Shown piece after piece: positions 1 to 6,790 of a DNA stretch of 8,289 nucleotides. Below the pieces are notes generated by a model that saw nothing but the letters and a program-made list of their open reading frames with translations, was not told where the DNA came from and did not search any database. The translations under genes were made by a program, and so were the position numbers. The stretch covers positions 1 through 8,289 of the forward strand of contig JAKBQO010000058.1 in the NCBI GenBank assembly GCA_021835185.1. The letters are read 5' to 3'. Source of the DNA: Thermoplasmata archaeon (GTDB lineage: Archaea > Thermoplasmatota > Thermoplasmata > Thermoplasmatales > Thermoplasmataceae). Within the stretch, counting starts at the first letter, position 1, and every line of letters begins with the position of its first letter.

Positions 1-2657
1 AAATAGACCTGGTACTGTCACCGGGTTCAGGATCAAGGCTTCTTGATTCTGTGGCTTATGCCGTTACCCACAAATTAGGAAATATAATTTCTATCAGCTG
101 GGGAGAGGCAGAAAGTGATCTCTCACCTCATACTCTAACGAGCCTTAACAATATTTATGAACAGGCAGCCGCGAATAACATTACTGTGGTGGCTGCATCA
201 GGCGATCAAGGTGCAAATGATGGTACTTCCCATCTTGCAGTAAATTTCCCGGCATCGGATCCATATGTCCTTGGAGTAGGGGGAACAACGTTAAATCAAA
301 TCTCAAGTGGTCAGTATACACAGACTGCCTGGGGTGACATAGTTAACGGAAAAGAAGAGGGAAGTGGAGGAGGTTTTTCCTCCTATTTCACCACTCCATA
401 TTACCAGGTAGCCCCAAATTATACGGAGTCCTACAGAGGAGTACCTGATGTTGCTCTCGATGCCAATCCAAACACAGGTGTACTGGTGGTTGTTGATGGC
501 GCAACATCCGTTCTTGGTGGAACCAGTATTTCTACTCCTATGTGGGCAGGGATAATTGCAATAATGGACCAGTACTACGGGAAATCTCTTGGGCTAGTTA
601 ATCCACTCTTTTATAAAATTTCTGAAACAAAGTATTATAAAAATGCATTTACCCCGATAACATCTGGAAGTAATGCAGGATACAGCGCAGGACCGGGATG
701 GAATCCTGTCACAGGGCTGGGAACACCAAAGGTAAGCAACCTTATAAACGATACTGGCAAAATTATGAATGGATACGGAACTGTGGCTGTTTTCAATAAC
801 ACTTCATATGCCACCGATATATCTGCCAGTATTAACGTTCCAGGAAATAATGTGGAGCAATTCAATGGAAGCACCTATTATTACCTTGGATTCTACGAAA
901 ATCAAACTAATTATATAAAATTCGGAATTTCAACAAATTCTACAGGTTATTATTATAAGTACAGTATTTATGATAATGGAACAGAAACCCGGGGAATCCT
1001 ACCCGGGGCTCCATCTGCCTACATTGGAATAAAAATTTCCGGGGCAGAAATTTACTTTACAGTTAACAATTCAACTGTGAAAGAATTAAATGTTCCAGTA
1101 TCGTTTTCAGGTGATTACCATGCTGTTGCAGGTGCACAGCAGGATAATGCAAAAATCAATTTTGTGAATATTTCTAAGGCAACATACAGCAACATAGACA
1201 TTACCAATGCTACAGGCAGGATAAACTATACTGGAATATACACATCAGGCTATAGCAATATGGGGACTGATTATAGCAATATAACATTTTCATACAACTC
1301 TTCAGCGAAATCACTCACCGCATACATGGGAAAGGAAGTAAATAAACAAATATATGGAAAAGCAGGCGCTGTACACATCCTGTATAGCATAACTTTTGGG
1401 AAAAACTCCACACTAAAATTCAGCCTGAGCAATGGGAATTCTGCAACTTATGCGGTAAATGGAAGCACCAAATTCAATCCTGTTTCTCTATCAGGGGGAT
1501 ATTACAATATATCAGCAACTGAATCCAGTGGCGTTACTTTTTATAGAGAAATACACGTTCCCACCATAAGGGTTGTTAGCGTAACCATAAGCTCAAGCCC
1601 ATCCTATTATTCTCCACAGTATACGCTCATTGTGGACCATTACTTTGGATACACATCCAGTTCAAAAACTATAGATGTTTACGAACTTTCCGGCAACAAT
1701 AACGCGACCATTAATTCTACCGGCTACTTCACAGCAAATGCCAGTGCCAGTACTATAGGCTTTTTAACACTTAAGCCCGAGAAAGTACTGGTGGACGTTT
1801 TTGTCTCAAATGGGAATGCTACTGTAACGCTGAACGGGGTTAAAACTAACAGCATAGGGGGCTATCATTTTCTATACGTTACTCCGGACACTACATATAT
1901 TAATGCAACAGATACAGGATATACATCCCAAAACCAGAGCATGAACTTAACACCCGGACAGAATATCCACATTTCCCTTGTTTTATCCCCCAAAAACTCA
2001 AGCTTCAAAGCAGTTCAAGGCACTGTTGAGAACGTTCAATATGGATACGGGCTCAGCAATGTTAATATTACATCAGATGGAAAGACAATAGGGTATACAA
2101 ATAGTTCCGGCCAGTTTGTATTATTTTTAAATGGAACAACAAATGCAACATTCCATGAATATCTGTATGTTAATAATACTACATCCATATCTCCCGGTTC
2201 TTCTCCTGTTGTTTACATGAGCCCGGCAAGTGTATCTGTTCTGGTTATTAATTTCAAAATCACATATTCGCTTCCACTTGGATTTTATTATGCCTTCGTA
2301 TCCTGGGATAAATATCCATCCACCAACTTTGCAGAATACGTTGTTGCCTATTCCAACAACTCATTAATGTTAAACCCCCACACAGAAGTAATATCCTCAA
2401 GGGGCACTAATTTCGGTTTCATTCCAGGTTTAACGCCCGGAAAAACATACTATGTGATTGTAGATGCATATACTCCCAGTGGATCATTCGTTTCATCCAA
2501 TGAAGTTGCAGTACACTATACAATCATATCATATCTGATAACCCTGTTGATCTTTGCGGGCATACTGGCATATATCGTTTTTATAATACTATTCTTTATA
2601 CGGAGAAAAAAGAGAAAAAAGATGAATGAAGAGGAATACGATTACTTCCAATATTAA
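1..2657 (+). CDS. Membrane-anchored sedolisin (S53 family) acid serine-carboxyl protease, 5' partial
   Basis: Secreted endopeptidase active at low pH. The frame is open from base 3, so the GTG at 51 (residue 1 here) is internal and the true start is off the window. Seen: SISWGE (14-19), SGDQG with the oxyanion Asp52, RGVPDVALDANPNTG (129-143), GGTSIST with nucleophile Ser159 (525-527), and WNPVTGLG (217-224). The catalytic Glu and Asp of the family should lie about 20 codons upstream of the window. Both acidic ligands of the usual calcium site look replaced (Pro202, Asn218). After about residue 240 comes a beta-rich stalk with roughly 34 NxS/T sequons, including a PEGA-like unit (about 578-650), a carboxypeptidase-regulatory-like unit (about 654-725) and an FN3-like unit (about 728-820). 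One membrane helix (825-850), a basic stop-transfer stretch RRKKRKK and a Glu/Tyr-rich tail follow. No cysteine is present in the visible part. The protease should therefore face outward. Family assignment is strong; stalk domain names are inferred from fold-like patterns. Confidence 0.93.
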   Translation, partial: IDLVLSPGSGSRLLDSVAYAVTHKLGNIISISWGEAESDLSPHTLTSLNNIYEQAAANNITVVAASGDQGANDGTSHLAVNFPASDPYVLGVGGTTLNQISSGQYTQTAWGDIVNGKEEGSGGGFSSYFTTPYYQVAPNYTESYRGVPDVALDANPNTGVLVVVDGATSVLGGTSISTPMWAGIIAIMDQYYGKSLGLVNPLFYKISETKYYKNAFTPITSGSNAGYSAGPGWNPVTGLGTPKVSNLINDTGKIMNGYGTVAVFNNTSYATDISASINVPGNNVEQFNGSTYYYLGFYENQTNYIKFGISTNSTGYYYKYSIYDNGTETRGILPGAPSAYIGIKISGAEIYFTVNNSTVKELNVPVSFSGDYHAVAGAQQDNAKINFVNISKATYSNIDITNATGRINYTGIYTSGYSNMGTDYSNITFSYNSSAKSLTAYMGKEVNKQIYGKAGAVHILYSITFGKNSTLKFSLSNGNSATYAVNGSTKFNPVSLSGGYYNISATESSGVTFYREIHVPTIRVVSVTISSSPSYYSPQYTLIVDHYFGYTSSSKTIDVYELSGNNNATINSTGYFTANASASTIGFLTLKPEKVLVDVFVSNGNATVTLNGVKTNSIGGYHFLYVTPDTTYINATDTGYTSQNQSMNLTPGQNIHISLVLSPKNSSFKAVQGTVENVQYGYGLSNVNITSDGKTIGYTNSSGQFVLFLNGTTNATFHEYLYVNNTTSISPGSSPVVYMSPASVSVLVINFKITYSLPLGFYYAFVSWDKYPSTNFAEYVVAYSNNSLMLNPHTEVISSRGTNFGFIPGLTPGKTYYVIVDAYTPSGSFVSSNEVAVHYTIISYLITLLIFAGILAYIVFIILFFIRRKKRKKMNEEEYDYFQY

Positions 2658-2661
2658 AAAA
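2656..2661 (-). terminator. Candidate U-tract terminator of the MetE pair
   Basis: On the minus strand the metE stop codon TAA is followed at once by six T residues. An oligo-T tract just after the gene is the usual form of factor-independent termination in archaea, without need of a hairpin. The tract lies within the 3' end of the opposing protease gene. No other terminator-like signal is visible between the two convergent genes. The tract is short, so the call is tentative. Confidence 0.4.
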
Positions 2662-3690
2662 TTATTCTATTTCTTTCAGTATTTCATTTCTTGCTGTATC
2701 CATATTTTTTAATTTTTCATATCCTGTTTCAATAGACCTTGTTCTTAGCCCGCAATCCGGATTTACCCTTACCAGTTCAGGAGGCATTATGTTTAAAGTA
2801 TAATTTATTCTATCTTTAATTAGCCTGACAGGTTCTATATAGTCAATATGTACATCTGTTACTCCAAGCCCTATGAATTTTTTCTTTGTGTTCAACTGCT
2901 GGAAATACTTCAATTCTTCATAGCCTGGCCTTGCAGCATCGGATGTCCCCGGTTCCAGTTTATCCCTGTTCGCGAACTCAAGGTTAAGCCCATCTATTTT
3001 TATATCATTCATAACATCATATAGGAGCCTGTAATCGGTACTATAGCACACATGAATGGTAAACTCACAGTTATCTATCCCTTCTACAGATTTATTAAGC
3101 GAATCTACCACTATATTCATCTCATCAGGATGGGTGGTTGTAGCAGGTTCGTCAAGCTGTATTTCCAGCTTTCTTCCAGGATATTTTGAATCCCAGAGTT
3201 TTTTCAGTGTTTTCATTTCACTGTTGAGAAGTGTTGCAAATGCCATTGCGGTTTCGTATCTGTCACTGTAATGTTCATTGAATGACCAGTCCATCATGGT
3301 ATACGGCCCTGTCACAGGTATTTTTATATTATCATATCCCTTTGAGAGAAGATATTCCAGTTCATCAGAGTGGAAAGATTCCTTAATTGAAATATCCTCC
3401 ACTATGCTGCCTTTTTTATAATACCTGTTGTCAAATGACCTCACAGGCCCATAGAATTTTATTCCGTCAACTCTATTTGCCTGATGTTCATACATTTCCC
3501 AGCGGAACATCTCTCCGCCCACGCCTATATTATCTAACCCTGCATGCCTGAAAAGGTCTATTGTTTCCTCTGTAGCTTTTTCTGATAATTTATAATATTC
3601 CTCAGTTCCATATATTTTGTGAAATACGGTACTGAGGTATTTTGGCTTCCTGAAACTTCCTATTTCCTGAGATATTAAATATTTCCCCAT
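2662..3690 (-). CDS. metE: Cobalamin-independent methionine synthase, zinc-bearing catalytic protein (MetE C-terminal domain type)
   Basis: Transfers a methyl group to homocysteine to give methionine in the cytosol. With 342 residues it corresponds to the catalytic barrel of bacterial MetE (about 750 aa) without the N-terminal half. Visible: EIGSFRK near the start (homocysteine-binding IGS at 10-12), QLDEPA (178-183), zinc ligands His213 and Cys215 in IHVCYS, Glu238 in LEFANR, and Cys313 in NPDCGLRTR. All four zinc ligands are present, so it should be active. ATG at 3690 is chosen because GGTGA lies 5 nt upstream; the in-frame GTG at 3699 sits inside that ribosome binding site. The start follows the stop of the MetE N-like gene by 1 nt, so the two are one operon and probably translationally coupled. 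The methyl donor is uncertain: archaeal MetE-core proteins may use methyl-corrinoid or a modified folate. Confidence 0.9.
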   Translation of the reverse strand: MGKYLISQEIGSFRKPKYLSTVFHKIYGTEEYYKLSEKATEETIDLFRHAGLDNIGVGGEMFRWEMYEHQANRVDGIKFYGPVRSFDNRYYKKGSIVEDISIKESFHSDELEYLLSKGYDNIKIPVTGPYTMMDWSFNEHYSDRYETAMAFATLLNSEMKTLKKLWDSKYPGRKLEIQLDEPATTTHPDEMNIVVDSLNKSVEGIDNCEFTIHVCYSTDYRLLYDVMNDIKIDGLNLEFANRDKLEPGTSDAARPGYEELKYFQQLNTKKKFIGLGVTDVHIDYIEPVRLIKDRINYTLNIMPPELVRVNPDCGLRTRSIETGYEKLKNMDTARNEILKEIE

Positions 3691-3691
3691 T

Positions 3692-4573
3692 TTATTCACC
3701 TATTTTTGACATAAGGTCAAGTTTTCTATCTGCAATGAGTCTTGGCAGGAAATCAAAATATTCCCTGTGGCTAACTATTATCCTGTCAGCATCAAGTGAC
3801 TCTACCGTTCTGTTTATTTCATTAACATTTTCCAATCTGGTATTGGAGCCATCAATGAGCTTGACACCAGGAACCTTTGAATTTTCCTTTGAAATTTTGA
3901 AATTCTCCGGACTGTAATCAGCAATTATAGAGTACAGGTTTCCCTTTATATTGTTTTTGTACAGCTTTCCTGTTGTCACTAACTTTATTTTAAAATCGCC
4001 CAGTAAAGAAAGATCAAGGATATCTGATTTTTCATATGGAAGTGGATCGTAAAGTACAAGGTCTTTTAAGCCAAATTCCTTAAGTATGTTAGCATAAACA
4101 CCTTCTATTTTTTCCTGGAATATGCCATACGGTATACTGCTCCTTGACATTTTATAGAATGAAAGGGGCGATGGAAGAAAAGCATTAAATCCATTTCCAT
4201 TGTTAACATATAATGGGAGTGGCGGGTTCTCATTCAAAGGAGAAAAATCTTTCGGGTCTATTGAAATACCTGATATATTATTAATTACCGGCATTCTATA
4301 GAAGCTATTTGTCTCTTTAAATCTCGTAAGTGGCCCGAGGTCTATGCCATCAACTATTAGCGATACTGGCCTGAGTATATCATACCAGTTGAACAGTGGA
4401 TCTGTATGCTCAATGCTGCCCTCCTTCAATAAATCGTAAAACATTGCTTTCTCAGATTCTATATTCTCGTTTAATGTAGCATCAGGAATCTTTCCCTTCT
4501 CCCATCTGCCAATGTGCAATCTTAATTCATTGGTTTTCGGGTAAATACCATAAACTAATTTATCTATCTGCAT
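3692..4573 (-). CDS. MetE N-terminal-domain-like protein, partner of the catalytic MetE
   Basis: A 293-aa cytosolic protein, first in the two-gene methionine synthase operon. Its start (YGIYPKTNELRLHIGRWEKG) and the segment TDPLFNWYDILRPV (57-70) followed by LGPLTRFKETN (79-89) resemble MetE N-terminal domains. The end (VPGVKLIDGSNTRLE through LPRLIADRKLDLM) resembles the closing strands of a MetE barrel (invariant KL and D-N/T-R-E pattern), in keeping with the known internal duplication of MetE. It contains no cysteine, so it cannot hold the catalytic zinc as the C-terminal half does. The likely role is to bind the methyl donor or complete the active site of the downstream protein; this is inferred from the order N-half then C-half, as in fused MetE. 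The ATG start has no ribosome binding site, matching a leaderless transcript. Resemblance was judged by eye, so family membership is less certain than for its neighbour. Confidence 0.75.
   Translation of the reverse strand: MQIDKLVYGIYPKTNELRLHIGRWEKGKIPDATLNENIESEKAMFYDLLKEGSIEHTDPLFNWYDILRPVSLIVDGIDLGPLTRFKETNSFYRMPVINNISGISIDPKDFSPLNENPPLPLYVNNGNGFNAFLPSPLSFYKMSRSSIPYGIFQEKIEGVYANILKEFGLKDLVLYDPLPYEKSDILDLSLLGDFKIKLVTTGKLYKNNIKGNLYSIIADYSPENFKISKENSKVPGVKLIDGSNTRLENVNEINRTVESLDADRIIVSHREYFDFLPRLIADRKLDLMSKIGE
3696..3700 (-). promoter_or_regulatory. Ribosome binding site GGTGA deciding the metE start
   Basis: The minus strand reads GGTGAATAAAATG. GGTGA matches the archaeal anti-Shine-Dalgarno end (AUCACC) and lies 5 nt before ATG 3690. 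It overlaps the last codons and TAA stop of the upstream MetE N-like gene, which points to coupled translation. It also contains the competing GTG at 3699, arguing against that start. Confidence 0.65.
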
Positions 4574-4593
4574 GGTGGTTTATAGTCCGATGT

Positions 4594-4601
4594 TAATAAA
4601 A
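4594..4601 (-). promoter_or_regulatory. Candidate TATA box of the MetE operon (leaderless)
   Basis: The minus strand reads TTTTATTA, centred about 25 nt before ATG 4573. That is the distance from an archaeal TATA box to the transcription start, so the transcript would begin at or next to the start codon. No Shine-Dalgarno precedes this ATG (the preceding bases are ATAAACCACC), which agrees. The box overlaps a short inverted repeat, TGTT-TTATT-AACA, that could be chance in such AT-rich DNA. The signal is moderate. Confidence 0.4.
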
Positions 4602-4656
4602 CATTTTTGTCAAATATATGATTTTCAGTAATACCATTAAATGTTATTATAATGTT

Positions 4657-5589
4657 TTAATCAACAACATTTTCTTTTAATTCCATGTAAGGCTCCTCAT
4701 CGCTTATGCCTATCCTGGCATTCAGTGGAAGTACCATCTGTTCTTCCCCATGTCCAAATGGTGCACCATACAGTGACGGTTTATTTATCTCATTCATAAA
4801 TTTCTGTACCACATCTTCTATGGATGGCATTGGCTCTTCCTTGTCAAATATAGCTTTGAAATCTCCGAATACAAACCCGTTAAACTGTTCAACAATATGT
4901 GCAAGTTTCATGCTGAAGAAATAGCGGTCAATATCTCCTGAAGTTACGTCCGTGTCTTCAATGAAAAATATCCTGTTTGTTGTTTCCGGGATATAATTGG
5001 TGCCCAGCAGTGATGCTACCAGTGAAATATTTGTGCCCATGGAATACCCTTCTGTTTTCCCAGGAATGATGTATTTTATTAAACGGTCTCTGTATATATT
5101 TATCTCATCGGATTTTCCTGAAAGGATTCCAAGGAATTCCTTAAATGAAGGTTTTGATATATCATCAACATCGGATGCAACCATTGGCCCATGGAATGTG
5201 ATTAAATTGGAATTCCTGTTTATAGCCAGATGGAGTGCTGTAATATCGCTGTATCCCATGAATATCTTCGGGTTTTCCCTTATGGCTTCATAATCCAGCA
5301 ATGATAGTATATGTATGCTCCCGTAACCGCCCCTTGCACAGAATATGGCTTTTACATTGTCATCACGGAAGGCTGACATTAATTCCTCTGCCCGGTCCTT
5401 GGCAGGTGCTGCAAGATCGTTTCTCTGGTTGAGCTTCTTTATATTTTTGCCCACTGTTACCTTATATCCAAGCTTTTTAAGTTTTGATATTCCCCTTGAC
5501 AGTTTTATCATGTCCGGTGCACTTGCCGGTGCAATAACCCTTATTTCATCCCCCGGCTGCAATTTTGGTGGCTTTACCCTATTTTCCAT
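4657..5589 (-). CDS. LD-carboxypeptidase / MccF-like serine peptidase (S66 family)
   Basis: Cytosolic Ser-Glu-His hydrolase of 310 aa, the usual length for S66. The family includes bacterial LdcA, which trims D-Ala from murein tetrapeptides, and MccF, which cleaves the amide of microcin C-type peptidyl-nucleotides. Visible: LQPGDEIRVIAPAS at the N-terminus (10-23), CARGGYGS (84-91), nucleophile Ser114 in GYSDIT, Glu211 in FIEDTD, and His280 in GAPFGHGEEQ. The full catalytic triad is present, so it should be active. ATG at 5589 is chosen because GGAGGAG lies 7 nt upstream; the TTG at 5595 would be only 1 nt from that site. The start overlaps the end of the M20 gene by 11 nt, so the two are co-translated. 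Since the organism appears wall-less, murein recycling is unlikely; peptide scavenging or detoxification of peptide-nucleotide-like compounds is inferred. Confidence 0.9.
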   Translation of the reverse strand: MENRVKPPKLQPGDEIRVIAPASAPDMIKLSRGISKLKKLGYKVTVGKNIKKLNQRNDLAAPAKDRAEELMSAFRDDNVKAIFCARGGYGSIHILSLLDYEAIRENPKIFMGYSDITALHLAINRNSNLITFHGPMVASDVDDISKPSFKEFLGILSGKSDEINIYRDRLIKYIIPGKTEGYSMGTNISLVASLLGTNYIPETTNRIFFIEDTDVTSGDIDRYFFSMKLAHIVEQFNGFVFGDFKAIFDKEEPMPSIEDVVQKFMNEINKPSLYGAPFGHGEEQMVLPLNARIGISDEEPYMELKENVVD

Positions 5590-6742
5590 TATCAAACTCC
5601 TCCTTTATTTTGTTTAAGCGCTGTTTATCCTGCATGATCTTCAGTATAGCGGAGGAAGCAGCACGTATAGCAATTATAAGATTTTCTCCTGCTCTGGCTG
5701 GATTAGCAGCTTCCCTGAACTGGTCTGAATGCCCCGGGAGCCCTGTTCCAATTTTCAGGTCAATATGCCCGGTGGGAACCGCAAGGCTGACATTTGCTTC
5801 ATCGGTGCTTCCACTAGCACTCTCATCACTATCATCTATATTGAATGCATCAATGCCAATTTTCTCCAGTTCATCATAAAGTACACCATCTATAACACGG
5901 TTTGCCTTATACTCTGTGTACATTGGCATCAAATCCTTTATCTCAAGTGTGGTGCCATAGCCATCTGAAATCCCCTTTGCCAGTTTTTTAATTTTCTCTA
6001 TGAATTCAACCAGAAATGAGGAATCGCTGGACCTCAGGTCAACCTCCATTGCTGCCCTATCAGGCACAACATTTGAAGCTTTCCCGCCATCCCTTATTAC
6101 CATGCCAACAACAATATTTTTGTCACCCTTTGCCCGGTCCCTCATATTGTTAATGGCTGAATATGTTGTGACCAGTGCATCAAGGGCATTGATTCCATAA
6201 CATGGCGAAGCAGCCATATGTGCAGACCTCCCATGGAAAATAAATTCCATTTCAGAGTCTGCAAGGGCTTTTGAGCCTACTGCCCACCTGTCGTCCGGGT
6301 GCATGCCGATAACGAAGTCTACATTGTTGAACGCTCCCGATTTTGCCATTATAGCCTTGCTTCCAGCATAGGGCCCTATACCCTCCTCAGATGGTGTTCC
6401 GAAGACAACAATTTTTCCACTAGAAATAAAGTTTTTAAGAACTATAGCAGTACCATAGGCCCATGCAGATATTAAATTATGCCCGCACGAGTGCCCATTT
6501 GGAAGGGCATCGTACTCCATAAGAATCCCAACAACCGGAGAACCTACCCCATATTCTGCCCTGAAAGCTGTATCCATGCCCATATAGGGATTTACAATTG
6601 TAAATCCTTCCTTCTTCAATTCATCCATCATAAGTGTGGACGATTTATATTCCCTGCTTCCAAGTTCAGCGAAATTATAAATCTTATCAGATATGGACAG
6701 AATAGAATTTTTATGCTGTATAATAATAGAATCTATATCCAT
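5579..6742 (-). CDS. M20-family metallo-amidohydrolase, AbgB/PM20D2-like
   Basis: Cytosolic metal-dependent peptidase or amidohydrolase of 387 aa. Visible metal ligands: Cys86 and His88 in GHSCGHN, the Glu pair 119-120 in TPSEEG (one ligand, one general base), His148 in GMHPDD, and His338 in LPGHSDQF. The small dimerisation domain carries GRSAHMAASP (171-180), with the His that reaches into the partner's active site. The segment GSTDEANVSLAVPT (311-324) corresponds to the STDxGDVS...VPT signature of AbgB (p-aminobenzoyl-glutamate hydrolase) and PM20D2 (beta-alanyl-lysine-type dipeptidase), which separates this group from ordinary carboxypeptidases. The substrate cannot be fixed from sequence. 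The ATG at 6742 has AAGGATT 7 nt upstream. The 3' end overlaps the LD-carboxypeptidase start by 11 nt, so the two form an operon and probably act on related small peptides or amides. Confidence 0.9.
   Translation of the reverse strand: MDIDSIIIQHKNSILSISDKIYNFAELGSREYKSSTLMMDELKKEGFTIVNPYMGMDTAFRAEYGVGSPVVGILMEYDALPNGHSCGHNLISAWAYGTAIVLKNFISSGKIVVFGTPSEEGIGPYAGSKAIMAKSGAFNNVDFVIGMHPDDRWAVGSKALADSEMEFIFHGRSAHMAASPCYGINALDALVTTYSAINNMRDRAKGDKNIVVGMVIRDGGKASNVVPDRAAMEVDLRSSDSSFLVEFIEKIKKLAKGISDGYGTTLEIKDLMPMYTEYKANRVIDGVLYDELEKIGIDAFNIDDSDESASGSTDEANVSLAVPTGHIDLKIGTGLPGHSDQFREAANPARAGENLIIAIRAASSAILKIMQDKQRLNKIKEEFDNGK
5597..5603 (-). promoter_or_regulatory. Strong ribosome binding site GGAGGAG deciding the LD-carboxypeptidase start
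   Basis: The minus strand reads AAAGGAGGAG, then 7 nt, then ATG 5589. The site lies within the last codons of the M20 gene (the KEE of its C-terminus), so the upstream reading frame runs across it. It supports ATG 5589 over the nearby in-frame TTG 5595. Confidence 0.7.
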
Positions 6743-6749
6743 AATTCAT

Positions 6750-6756
6750 AATCCTT
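6750..6756 (-). promoter_or_regulatory. Ribosome binding site of the M20 gene
   Basis: The minus strand reads AAGGATT, followed by 7 nt and ATG 6742. It is a moderate match to the archaeal Shine-Dalgarno consensus at the right spacing. It suggests that this gene has a short leader rather than a leaderless transcript. Confidence 0.4.
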
Positions 6757-6782
6757 AATAGGTTAATATTTTTACCTGAACA

Positions 6783-6790
6783 TTATATTT
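6783..6790 (-). promoter_or_regulatory. Candidate TATA box of the M20/LD-carboxypeptidase operon
   Basis: The minus strand reads AAATATAA about 44 nt before ATG 6742. A start about 25 nt downstream would give a leader of roughly 19 nt that contains the AAGGATT ribosome binding site. An alternative box, AAAAATATTAA at 6763-6773, lies about 26 nt from the ATG and would give a leaderless message. I prefer the first because a ribosome binding site is present, but the sequence alone does not settle it. Confidence 0.33.

Noticed and set aside
51..53. GTG as the start of the protease gene
   Set aside because: The same frame is open and sedolisin-like back to base 3, and the family needs an N-terminal prodomain and a catalytic Glu/Asp that lie upstream. 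The gene is cut by the window edge.
4640..4680. AATGTT/AACATT hairpin over the LD-carboxypeptidase stop as a terminator
   Set aside because: The stem is nearly all A/T, with a 9-nt loop and no T-run after it; in this AT-rich spacer it is likely chance.
4997..5293. Plus-strand open frames opposite the S66, M20, MetE and ROK genes
   Set aside because: They lie wholly antisense to genes with complete catalytic motifs, show no domain of their own and have no ribosome binding sites.
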